Under the pieces are notes generated by a model that was given only the letters and a program-made list of their open reading frames with translations, was not told where the DNA came from and searched no databases. The position numbers and the translations under genes are program-made. A stretch of DNA of 12,533 nt from CAYMOV01 sp964392085. GTDB taxonomy: Bacteria; Oederibacteriota; Muellerivitia; Muellerivitales; Muellerivitaceae. The first letter of the stretch is position 1. Each line of letters opens with the position of its first letter. The stretch spans positions 1-12,533 of the forward strand of contig CAYMOV010000075.1 in NCBI GenBank assembly GCA_964392085.1. The letters are read 5' to 3'. This document shows positions 7,424-12,533 of this stretch, in pieces.

Positions 7424-7433
7424 CACCCTCCTG

Positions 7434-8009
7434 CTACAGGTTCTTCTCGACGAACTCCCAATTGATGCGGCCCATGAACTGCTCGAGGTACTTGGCCCGG
7501 GCGTTGCGGTAGTCGATGTAATAGGCGTGTTCCCAGACGTCGCAGGTGAGGACGGGTTTGGACCCGCCCGTCAGGGGATTGGCGGCATTGGAGGTGTTCT
7601 CCAGGGCCAGCGACCCGTCGGCCTTCTTCACCAGCCAGGTCCAACCGGACCCGAAGTTGCCCACCGCCGACTTCTGGAACTCCTCCAGGAACTTATCGAC
7701 GGACCCGAAGGCCTTCTCCAGCCCGGCCTTGGCCTTGGTGCCGGGCTTGCCGCCCGTCGAGGGCGAAAGGCCGTTCCAATAGAAGGTGTGGTTCCAGACC
7801 TGGGCCGCGTTGTTGAAGATGCCGCCCTGGGCCTTCATCACCAGTTCGTCCAGGGACTTGCCCTCCATCGGGCTCCCCGGCACCAGCTTGTTCAGGTTGT
7901 CCACGTAGGTCTTGTGGTGCTTGCCATAGTGGAATTCGAGGGTTTCCTTCGACAGGAACGGGGCTAAGGCCCCCAGGTCGTAGGGTAACGCCGGTAATTC
8001 GTAGGTCAT
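7434..8009 (-). CDS. sodB: Superoxide dismutase [Fe]
   Basis: A 191-residue iron superoxide dismutase that converts superoxide to oxygen and hydrogen peroxide in the cytoplasm; no signal peptide is seen. The N-terminal YELPALPYDLGAL start is typical. The metal ligands are H27 (in EFHYGKHHKTYVDNLN), H74 (NHTFYWNGLSP), D157 and H161 (CDVWEHAYYIDYRN). Q70 in FNNAAQVWNH is the outer-sphere glutamine placed as in Fe-type enzymes; Mn-type enzymes usually carry it in the C-terminal half. The FGSGWTWLV segment (119-127) is conserved. ATG 8009 is preceded by GGAGG six bases upstream. The gene is convergent to the fabI fragment and shares its terminator. Confidence 0.98.
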   Translation of the reverse strand: MTYELPALPYDLGALAPFLSKETLEFHYGKHHKTYVDNLNKLVPGSPMEGKSLDELVMKAQGGIFNNAAQVWNHTFYWNGLSPSTGGKPGTKAKAGLEKAFGSVDKFLEEFQKSAVGNFGSGWTWLVKKADGSLALENTSNAANPLTGGSKPVLTCDVWEHAYYIDYRNARAKYLEQFMGRINWEFVEKNL

Positions 8010-8041
8010 CTAAATCCTCCAAGTTGGGTTTCGTCGGGATC

Positions 8042-8071
8042 ATCGTAAGGTTCACCCCTTCCCCGAAACAA
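8042..8071 (-). promoter_or_regulatory. Possible sodB promoter
   Basis: On the minus strand, TTGTTT (8066-8071) and TACGAT (8042-8047) are separated by 18 bp, about 33 bp before the sodB ATG. Each element matches the sigma-70 consensus only in part, so this is a weak call. Confidence 0.25.
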
Positions 8072-8334
8072 GACGCCCCCCATAAAAACCATTCCCTTCC
8101 CCGACAAATCATGGTTTTGGGCGCCCCGGTTACGCCGGGGTGGGAATCAGAATGATAAAGCGCCCGTCCATCGGCCATCCATTCCACCCCGAAGGAAGTC
8201 CCCTCCTGGGATTTCCCGTCCTCGGGCGTATCCGGGGGGCGGCCCCCCCTAAAACGCGGGCTGAAATCGGATGAAACATGGTCTTGGGGGACACAGCGGA
8301 ACATCATCCACAAAGCCCAAATAAAGACCATCTG

Positions 8335-8343
8335 TGGTAAAAT
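8335..8343 (+). promoter_or_regulatory. Possible extended -10 for the rightward unknown gene
   Basis: TGGTAAAAT contains TG-n-TAAAAT, a plausible extended -10 element about 88 bp before the ATG at 8431. No good -35 is seen at the expected distance (GCCCAA). Confidence 0.25.
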
Positions 8344-8430
8344 CTAGCGGTTGATCAGTTTTGTTGGAACCCGCCGACTGCAAGACGGCCCGCTCCCAAC
8401 CCTTCCGCCCATTCACAAGGAGGTTTGGAC

Positions 8431-8916
8431 ATGCCCGTCGATCCCGTTTCCCGACCGCTTCCCCCCGATTCGTACGGCCAGATCCACCGTCAATTCCAGC
8501 AGGTCCTCAGCCTGGTCCTCTCCCATTTCAAGTCGGGCGAACCCGTGGTGGCCCGCGCCGCCGAGCGCCTCCACCAATCGCTCCAGGAAGTCCTGACCCC
8601 CACCCAATACGTGGCGCTGTTCAAGAAACCGGAGGGGTTTTACCTTAACGACCGGGCGCTCCCCGACTCCTATGTCCTCAACCGTCTTTTCGAGTCGGGC
8701 CGCTGCGACGGGATCTGCTTCCAGGCGGGGGTCCACTTCGAGGAGATCCTCGCCTGTGTGGATGAGATGGCCCATTGCCTCCAGGGCGGTTCCGAGGCGC
8801 TCTCCCTCGGGTTCCAGCGGGATTACCTGAAGCATTATTATTGGATCCCCGCCGGCCAATCCCCCCCAGCGGTCCAGGTCGAATCGGACCTGGACTGGGC
8901 CAAGCTTCTGCGCTGA
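8431..8916 (+). CDS. Unknown 161-aa protein, possible stand-alone sensory/regulatory module
   Basis: A cytoplasmic protein with no signal peptide or membrane segment. The start is ATG 8431, fixed by AAGGAGG at 8417-8423, seven bases away; an in-frame TTG at 8425 is less likely. Residues 12-50 look helical. The core FKKPEGFYLNDRALPDSYVLNRLFESGRCDGICFQAGVHF is at about 64-103, followed by EEILACVDEM. It resembles the N-terminal module I recall ahead of HD-GYP or HEAT-repeat regulatory domains in some bacteria, where a line such as 'v.ingr.l.....l...l...gi..l.f..gv...el' recurs; this is from memory and weak. The C-terminus (128-161) has aromatic residues and ends ESDLDWAKLLR. Its stop is 13 bp from the stop of the convergent unknown gene. 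Confidence 0.8.
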   Translation: MPVDPVSRPLPPDSYGQIHRQFQQVLSLVLSHFKSGEPVVARAAERLHQSLQEVLTPTQYVALFKKPEGFYLNDRALPDSYVLNRLFESGRCDGICFQAGVHFEEILACVDEMAHCLQGGSEALSLGFQRDYLKHYYWIPAGQSPPAVQVESDLDWAKLLR

Positions 8917-8929
8917 AACCCATCGCTCG

Positions 8930-9295
8930 TCAGCCGGCCTTCCGCACCTGCGGAAGGGGGTAACAGCTCGGTAGGGCCTCGATGAACTCCGAGGGCTTGT
9001 CCGCCCATTCGGCGCCCCAAGCCAGGGAGTCCTTCCCCTGTTCCCTCACCCAGACGAACAGCCAACCCGCCAATGCCCAGCCCGCGGCGTCGGGTTTCAG
9101 GGTCCAATCCACCCGGAGCCGCTGGGGTCCCGCGGCCCCGAACCGAAGCAGGTGGAAAAGCGACAGGTCCAGTGCCCGACCCTCGCTTTGGGCGAAGGAG
9201 GTCAGTTCGAAGGCCGTGGCGGGCCACCGCCCCTTCGCGAGCCGGTAATCGGTGATGGCGCTCAAAAGTTGGTGGCGGGTCTTCTCGGGCGGCAT
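8930..9295 (-). CDS. Unknown 121-aa protein
   Basis: A small soluble protein I do not recognise. ATG 9295 is preceded by AGGAGG six bases upstream, so translation is credible. The N-terminal part reads SAITDYRLAKGRWPATAFELTSFAQ (12-36), a pattern like the 'aL..Y....G.yP.t..eL' line of pseudopilin-like and other small helical proteins. There is no prepilin leader or membrane helix. Seven tryptophans lie within 121 residues, clustered at 64-97 (DWTLKPDAAGWALAGWLFVWV), which suggests a compact beta core. The gene is convergent with the 161-aa unknown; the last codons contain an 8-bp hairpin (8938-8957) that may end transcription of one gene. Upstream lies the palindrome pair at 9355-9406. Confidence 0.75.
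   Translation of the reverse strand: MPPEKTRHQLLSAITDYRLAKGRWPATAFELTSFAQSEGRALDLSLFHLLRFGAAGPQRLRVDWTLKPDAAGWALAGWLFVWVREQGKDSLAWGAEWADKPSEFIEALPSCYPLPQVRKAG
8938..8957. other. Hairpin at the convergent junction of two unknown genes
   Basis: CCTTCCGC (8938-8945) pairs perfectly with GCGGAAGG (8950-8957) around a 4-nt loop. It lies inside the last codons of the minus-strand gene and 22 bp after the plus-strand stop. No T-run follows on the plus strand, so it is at best a weak terminator or a processing hairpin. Confidence 0.4.
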
Positions 9296-9319
9296 GGTCT
9301 TCCTCCTAAGTTGAATCGT

Positions 9320-9388
9320 CCTTAAACTTGAATCTCACTCATTAGTCGCCGAATCTTGAGGTCACAAATTGCGACCTCAAGTTTAAGG
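9320..9388. repeat. 12-bp inverted repeat bracketing the first palindrome
   Basis: CCTTAAACTTGA (9320-9331) is the exact reverse complement of TCAAGTTTAAGG (9377-9388). The right arm overlaps both palindromes at 9355-9406, so the region can form alternative folds. Confidence 0.7.
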
Positions 9389-9406
9389 TCGCAATTTGCG
9401 ACCTTA
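9355..9406. repeat. Two tandem GGTCGCAA palindromes, 27-bp period
   Basis: The first palindrome (9355-9381) has 13-bp arms around one central base with one mismatched pair: CTTGAGGTCaCAA / TTGcGACCTCAAG. The second (9384-9406) is perfect, with 11-bp arms TAAGGTCGCAA and TTGCGACCTTA around one T. Corresponding bases are 27 bp apart, a codon multiple. Read on the plus strand from 9356 the frame gives LRSQIATSS and then LRSQFATLDKG, stopping at 9446-9448. I recall the LRSQ-x-AT line from ORF6N-domain (phage-type DNA-binding) proteins. The 176-bp gap (9296-9471) between the unknown gene and radC holds no intact gene, so this may be a gene relic, a mobile palindrome or a binding site. Confidence 0.85.
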
Positions 9407-9471
9407 GACAAAGGCCACCCTTCACACTTTGAGATAAGTCACACCTAACTTCCCTCCAGATACCTTGCGGC

Positions 9472-10179
9472 CTACAACAACCCCGCCTGGCGGAACGAGA
9501 AACTCCCCTCCGACGCCACGATGAGGTGGTCGTGCACCGTCACGCCCAGGGCCCGGGCCGCCTCCTGGATCTGGCGCGTCAAATGTCGATCCGCCTCGCT
9601 CGGGGTCAAACTGCCCGCCGGGTGGTTGTGGGCCAGGATCACCCCGCTGGCGTTCAGGTGAAGGGCGGTCTTGAGGATCTCCCGGGGATACACCGCCGCG
9701 TGGTCCACCGTTCCCTGCTGGACCTCGCGGCAGTCCAGCACCTGGTTGCGGTGGTCGAGGAAAAGCACGAAGAACACCTCCCGGGACCGGTCCCCCAGCT
9801 CTTCCCTTACATAAAGCGCCACCTCGGAAGGCGAGGTCAAAGACTTGCCCCGGCGCACATCCTCCCGGCGGGCCAGCCGCCAAAGGTCCCCCACGGCTTT
9901 CAGGAGAAGGGCGGCCTGGGGCGGCAGGCCGGACTGGGTTTCCAATTCTTCCCGGTCCGTCTCCAGGGCCTTCCGCACACCCCCGTAGGCCGCCACCACG
10001 GCCTTGGCGTAGGGTTTCACGTCCCGCCGGGGGATCGCGAAGCCCAGCACCAGTTCCAGCAGTTCGTAGTCCTGGAGGCCCTCCAGGCCCCCACGTCGGT
10101 ATCGGTCGCGGAGCCTTTCCCGGTGGCCGCCGACTTGGGCGGAGGGCGAGGTTTTCTCGAGGGTTGGGTGAGTCGCCAT
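9472..10179 (-). CDS. radC: RadC family JAMM/MPN-domain protein
   Basis: A 235-residue RadC-family protein. The N-terminal helix-hairpin-helix-like region (about 18-100) includes RERLRDRY, the DYELLELVLGFAIPRRDVKP line (37-56) and SGLPPQAALLLKAV. The C-terminal JAMM/MPN metallo-domain (about 112-235) has EVFFVLFLDHRNQV (134-147) and the metal motif HNHPAGSLTPSEAD (184-197; ligands H184, H186, D197). Despite the name, a direct role in repair is doubtful; the family is tied to genome maintenance, natural transformation and mobile elements, and no reaction is established. ATG 10179 has AAGGAGG five bases upstream. The gene is divergent from lexA with a 201-bp gap that carries LexA-like operators. 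A longer in-frame start at 10821 would run through lexA antisense and is rejected. Confidence 0.96.
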   Translation of the reverse strand: MATHPTLEKTSPSAQVGGHRERLRDRYRRGGLEGLQDYELLELVLGFAIPRRDVKPYAKAVVAAYGGVRKALETDREELETQSGLPPQAALLLKAVGDLWRLARREDVRRGKSLTSPSEVALYVREELGDRSREVFFVLFLDHRNQVLDCREVQQGTVDHAAVYPREILKTALHLNASGVILAHNHPAGSLTPSEADRHLTRQIQEAARALGVTVHDHLIVASEGSFSFRQAGLL

Positions 10180-10296
10180 GGAAGCCTCCTTATGCGCTGG
10201 ACCAGCCGTCTTGGCCCCTACTTTCAGCTGGGGCCTAGCTGTGTCCTTGGCCGGGACTTGGGGACCCGGCATTGGGGCGCCCCGGCGGATCGTCCC

Positions 10297-10325
10297 TTGA
10301 CAAGAATACACCCGTATACTAAGAT
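10297..10325 (+). promoter_or_regulatory. lexA promoter (sigma-70 type)
   Basis: TTGACA (10297-10302), a perfect -35, is 17 bp from TAAGAT (10320-10325), a good -10. Transcription should begin near 10332, giving a leader of about 49 nt before the ATG at 10381. The candidate operators overlap the spacer and the start point, which is the expected arrangement for LexA self-repression. Confidence 0.85.
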
Positions 10326-10334
10326 AGTATACAA
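10305..10334 (-). promoter_or_regulatory. Possible divergent radC promoter over the same operators
   Basis: On the minus strand TTGTAT (10329-10334) and TGTATT (10305-10310) are 18 bp apart. If used, the same operators would repress radC. The match to consensus is moderate, and the leader would be about 120 nt. Confidence 0.3.
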
Positions 10335-10342
10335 CCGTACAC
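10306..10342. promoter_or_regulatory. Candidate LexA operators, ATAC-N4-GTAY type
   Basis: Two direct copies of a partly palindromic 14-mer are seen, 23 bp apart: ATACACCCGTATAC (10306-10319) in the promoter spacer and ATACAACCGTACAC (10329-10342) over the start point. Each has the core TAC-N4-GTA. They overlap a perfect longer palindrome, GTATACTA-AGA-TAGTATAC (10314-10332), which covers the -10. The layout matches LexA dyads with a 4-bp spacer, known in Bacillus (GAAC-N4-GTTC) and cyanobacteria (AGTAC-N4-GTACT), but the arms differ. Binding by this LexA is inferred from position. Confidence 0.65.
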
Positions 10343-10380
10343 CCACGGGCAACACATTTCGACATCCCCCGGAGGAAGCC

Positions 10381-11004
10381 ATGGCCCCGAACGAAGAAGT
10401 CCTCACCGAGTCGCAAAAGAACGTCCTCGACTACATCCAAAAACACCTGGACGAGTTCCACCGCCCTCCCACCGTGCGGGAAATCATGCGTCACTTCAAA
10501 TGGAGTTCCCCCCAGAGCGCGCGCAAGCACCTGCTGGCCCTCGAGGAAAAGGGATACCTCGAACGCGAGGACCACACGGCGCGGGGATTGACCCTGGTGG
10601 ACGACGAGCCCGCGCCTGAAGGCTTGGTGGTGCCGCTGTTGGGGCGGGTGGCGGCCGGTTTGCCGATCCTGGCCGAGGAAAACCGCGAGGGCTCCCTGGT
10701 GGTGGACCCCTCGTTGGGCCGGGGCCGTCGGGCCCTCTTCGCCCTGAACGTAAAAGGAGATTCGATGGTCAACGCCCATATCCTGCCGGGGGACAAGGTC
10801 ATCGTGCAGCAGACCACCCACGCGGACCCGGGCGAGGTGGTGGTGGCGTTGTTGGAGGGGGAGGCCACGGTCAAGACGTTCCGCCGCTCGGGGAACCGCA
10901 CTTGGCTCGAGCCGGCCAACCCGAAGTACGACAATATCTACGTGACCGAGAATTCCGATTTTCGCGTCATTGGAAAGGTGGTGGGCGTGTTTTCACCGAG
11001 ATAA
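10381..11004 (+). CDS. lexA: LexA repressor
   Basis: A 207-residue LexA, the SOS repressor that cuts itself when RecA is active. The N-terminal winged helix-turn-helix is at about 8-70: QKNVLDYIQKHLDE, then PPTVREIMRHF (29-39) and the recognition helix SPQSARKHLLALEEKGYLERE (43-63). This helix differs from E. coli (SPNAAEEHL), consistent with a different operator. The peptidase S24 domain has the cleavage site A92-G93 in VAAGLP, catalytic S128 in GDSMVNAHI, and K165 in EATVKTF. ATG 10381 has GGAGG five bases upstream and is preceded by a strong promoter with candidate operators. Length is normal. The next gene on the same strand starts 59 bp downstream, so co-transcription is possible. Confidence 0.98.
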   Translation: MAPNEEVLTESQKNVLDYIQKHLDEFHRPPTVREIMRHFKWSSPQSARKHLLALEEKGYLEREDHTARGLTLVDDEPAPEGLVVPLLGRVAAGLPILAEENREGSLVVDPSLGRGRRALFALNVKGDSMVNAHILPGDKVIVQQTTHADPGEVVVALLEGEATVKTFRRSGNRTWLEPANPKYDNIYVTENSDFRVIGKVVGVFSPR

Positions 11005-11026
11005 CCCCCCTCGTTCCCGCGGGGGT
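11004..11026 (+). other. Weak hairpin between lexA and the next gene
   Basis: ACCCCC (11004-11009) can pair with GGGGGT (11021-11026). There is no T-run after it, only TCGTTCC, so it might attenuate or protect the lexA mRNA end rather than terminate. Low certainty. Confidence 0.3.
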
Positions 11027-11063
11027 CGTTCCACCTTTTCCGTCTCACCTGGAAAGGTTCACC

Positions 11064-11549
11064 ATGTTCCGCTCATCCGACATCCTGTCGTTATTCGAAC
11101 CCGCAGTGGGCGAGGCCGATTCGGGCCGCCGCCTCTATGAGATCCTCCTGAGGCCGGCCCACCCTTCTTCGGGGGAACCGGCCCAATCCCCCCTGATCCT
11201 GCGTCTCCTGGAAGAAGGACAGGCGGAGGGCCATTACCAACTGGAGGGCCTGATCCATTGGTCCTCAGGGCTGCTGATCCGTTTGCGGGCCCCCCGGGAC
11301 CTGGAGTTAGGCCCCCTTCTCTCACAGCTCAAGACCAGGACCGCCCCGCCGGGGCTGGGACCCGATTATTGGGAGGACGAGCCGGTTTCCATCCGATTCA
11401 TCCAGCCGGGCGCCGAGAACCGGCCGGCCAACCTCTTCGCCCACCAAAGGGACCGGATCTGCCAATCCTTGGACCTGGCGCTCGGCCCCACGGTGGGTTT
11501 CTTTTATTTCCACCGGACCCATCGGGAAGACCTCGTCCCGGCGGCCTAG
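11064..11549 (+). CDS. Unknown 161-aa protein downstream of lexA
   Basis: A soluble protein I do not recognise. ATG 11064 has GGAAAGG six bases upstream; the longer frame from 10902 is the lexA gene in another frame and is rejected. The middle, YQLEGLIHWSSGLLIRLRAP followed by DLELGPLLSQLKTRT and YWEDEP (about 59-105), has the order of strand, helix and Trp line seen in Y1 (REP-associated) transposases, where 'MPNHIHLl.r...l..il..lK..t....W' occurs. The HUH histidines would be missing (HWSSGLL), so at most it is a degenerate relative; this comparison is from memory and weak. It could be a lexA-linked operon member, since a hairpin without a T-run separates them. It ends 33 bp before a strong terminator. 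Confidence 0.75.
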   Translation: MFRSSDILSLFEPAVGEADSGRRLYEILLRPAHPSSGEPAQSPLILRLLEEGQAEGHYQLEGLIHWSSGLLIRLRAPRDLELGPLLSQLKTRTAPPGLGPDYWEDEPVSIRFIQPGAENRPANLFAHQRDRICQSLDLALGPTVGFFYFHRTHREDLVPAA

Positions 11550-11582
11550 GGCGAAATCAAGTCCTGGGCGGGTTCCCGCAAT

Positions 11583-11620
11583 AAAAAAGCCGCGCTCCTT
11601 ATGGGGGGCGCGGCTTTTTT
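11583..11620. terminator. Bidirectional intrinsic terminator
   Basis: A perfect 13-bp stem, AAAAAAGCCGCGC (11583-11595) with GCGCGGCTTTTTT (11608-11620), has a 12-nt loop that can add up to three more pairs. It lies between the stop of the 161-aa gene (plus, 11549) and that of the NYN gene (minus, 11666), and serves both. Confidence 0.94.
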
Positions 11621-11665
11621 GATTTTCAACGAGGGGCGGCCCTAAGGCTCCCCTCCAGGAACCTG

Positions 11666-12433
11666 CTACCGGTTGCCGAAATTGTCGTCGTCGTCCCCGC
11701 GCTTCCGGGTTTTCGACGCGGACGCCGGGGCCTTATCCGCGACCCGGGACGGCGCCGGGGCTGAAACCGGCGGTGGCGGCGGCGGAGCCGGAGCCGACAC
11801 CGGGACCGGAGGGGGCGGGGGGATGGCCGCGGGTGACGCCTGGACCGGCAGGTTCATGGAGGCGACCGGCGGAATGGACCGGTGGTCGTCCTTGTCGGGC
11901 GCCGCCGGGAAGATGGTGGCCGAATGGGCGTCCACCACCTCGTTGAGGTTGATCAGCTTGTCGCAGGTCTTGACCATTTCCCGGTTTTGCGCGTCGGGGA
12001 AAACCGCCAGTTCCACGTGCTTGCCCATTTCCTTGACCAGGGCCAGGGCCGGCGCGAAATCCTGGTCCTCGGTGAGGACGATGGCCGTGTCGTAGAAGTC
12101 GCGGGCGGCGTAATACACCATGTCCGAGGCCATGCGGACGTCCACGCCCTTTTCCATGCGGTGCCCCTCACGGTTTTGGACGATCCGGCCCAGCCGGAGC
12201 TCCAGGTAGGGGGTCCGGTCGAGGGAATCCAGGAAGGACTGCTGGTTCTTGGCCTTGTCCGGGAAGGCGTTCACGTCGAACACCGCGTTGTAGTAGTACG
12301 TCCGGATCAGGGTCCGGTCGTTCTTCAACAGGGCCAGGGATAACTGGTGGTAGTCCACCCGGGTGTTCTTGTTGTTTCGCTTCAGGGCGAAGTACAGGTT
12401 GCTTCCGTCGATAAAGACGCAGACTCGTGACAT
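11666..12433 (-). CDS. NYN-domain (LabA/DUF88) putative ribonuclease with Pro-rich tail
   Basis: A 255-residue protein. Residues 1-170 form a NYN domain of the PIN-like nuclease superfamily: VFIDGSNLYFALK (6-18, D9 and N12), KGVDVRMASDM (95-105, D98, D104), and IVLTEDQDFAPAL (118-130, D123 and D125), giving the usual acidic metal site. Such proteins are predicted metal-dependent RNases; LabA-type members are linked to regulation in cyanobacteria. Residues 171-240 form a Pro/Ala-rich linker with two similar blocks, PPPPPVPVSAPAP and PPPPPPVSAPAP, and the C-terminus is charged (KTRKRGDDDDNFGNR), suggesting a flexible tail for partner or RNA binding. ATG 12433 has GGAGA eight bases upstream; a longer in-frame start near 12532 lacks this support. 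The target RNA is unknown. Confidence 0.93.
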   Translation of the reverse strand: MSRVCVFIDGSNLYFALKRNNKNTRVDYHQLSLALLKNDRTLIRTYYYNAVFDVNAFPDKAKNQQSFLDSLDRTPYLELRLGRIVQNREGHRMEKGVDVRMASDMVYYAARDFYDTAIVLTEDQDFAPALALVKEMGKHVELAVFPDAQNREMVKTCDKLINLNEVVDAHSATIFPAAPDKDDHRSIPPVASMNLPVQASPAAIPPPPPVPVSAPAPPPPPPVSAPAPSRVADKAPASASKTRKRGDDDDNFGNR

Positions 12434-12460
12434 GGCATATTCTCCAGGCGGAATTCCGTC

Positions 12461-12483
12461 CCGGGGGCATGAAACCCCCCCGG
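12461..12483. other. Hairpin in the NYN gene leader
   Basis: CCGGGGG (12461-12467) can pair with CCCCCGG (12477-12483) about 28 bp before the NYN start codon. It may shape the 5' leader of this mRNA. I found no clear -35/-10 pair in the 100 bp left in the window. Confidence 0.35.
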
Positions 12484-12533
12484 TGATACGGGGCGGCCGG
12501 GCTATAACCCAACCGCACGGCAATGGGACCATC

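Larger units (their letters stand above)
8010..8430. other. Divergent intergenic region of sodB with GC-rich hairpins
   Basis: About 420 bp lie between the divergent sodB and the 161-aa unknown. I find no gene here. Two hairpins are visible: CCCCGG (8124-8129) with CCGGGG (8135-8140) around a 5-nt loop, and GGGGGG (8234-8239) with CCCCCC (8243-8248) around a 3-nt loop, the latter followed by AAAA on the plus strand. A minus-strand frame runs open across the whole region into sodB but lacks a ribosome site and protein-like content, so I reject it as a gene. TGGTAAAAT (8335-8343) is a possible extended -10 for the rightward gene. Confidence 0.5.

Noticed and set aside
8010..8331. Minus-strand frame upstream of and overlapping sodB
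   Set aside because: It lacks a ribosome site, its sequence is not protein-like, and it continues out of frame into sodB.
8351..8424. Possible tRNA or small RNA before the 161-aa gene
   Set aside because: No cloverleaf, no CCA-end pattern and no T-run terminator could be found.
9320..9406. Palindromes as a CRISPR array
   Set aside because: There are only two units with no spacers between them and no cas genes in the window.
9526..10380. In-frame upstream extension of lexA through radC antisense
   Set aside because: LexA similarity begins at ATG 10381, which has GGAGG and a promoter directly upstream; the extension is the complement of radC.
10180..10821. In-frame N-terminal extension of radC
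   Set aside because: RadC has full length and a good ribosome site from 10179; the extension is the complement of lexA.

Overview
This 12.5 kb window is GC-rich chromosomal DNA from a bacterium. Gene spacing is tight, most starts have clean GGAGG-type ribosome sites, and FabI, LexA, RadC, FeSOD and ExoIII all have normal bacterial form. I cannot name the phylum. FabI, a GH31 enzyme with a signal peptide and a GT-C type membrane glycosyltransferase fit a Gram-negative-like lineage. The candidate LexA operator (ATAC-N4-GTAY) is not one of the box types I know for well-studied groups, so a poorly sampled lineage is possible.

Layout, left to right. Positions 255-1918 hold three minus-strand genes, probably co-transcribed: a Dabb-domain protein, exodeoxyribonuclease III, and a small membrane-anchored unknown. 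Divergent from them on the plus strand is fabI (2064-2879), which ends 3 bp from the end of a convergent two-gene operon. That operon, read leftward, encodes a secreted GH31 glycosidase (4502-6832) and then a multi-pass GT39/ArnT-like glycosyltransferase (2883-4505), with an ATGA stop-start overlap. To its right lies a second, frameshifted copy of the last ~229 bp of fabI (7115-7342), followed by a strong bidirectional terminator and the convergent iron superoxide dismutase gene sodB (7434-8009).

The right half holds a short unknown (8431-8916), a convergent unknown (8930-9295), and an intergenic stretch with two tandem palindromes. It continues with radC (9472-10179), divergent from lexA (10381-11004), with a well-formed promoter and candidate LexA operators in the shared region. 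Downstream of lexA come an unknown 161-aa gene (11064-11549), another strong bidirectional terminator, and a NYN-domain putative ribonuclease with a proline-rich tail (11666-12433).

Working together: LexA/RadC with nearby ExoIII suggests DNA-damage functions, although only lexA and perhaps radC show operator evidence. GH31 plus GT39 is a glycan module. FabI and SodB are housekeeping genes. The best leads are: (a) the duplicated fabI 3' end bracketing the GH31-GT39 module, with the terminator kept only behind the broken distal copy, which suggests the module entered at the 3' end of fabI; (b) the tandem palindromes at 9355-9406, whose reading frame spells a peptide like the LRSQ-x-AT segment I recall from ORF6N-domain proteins; and (c) the unusual LexA operator architecture. 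No CRISPR array, tRNA, rRNA or complete mobile element is visible.
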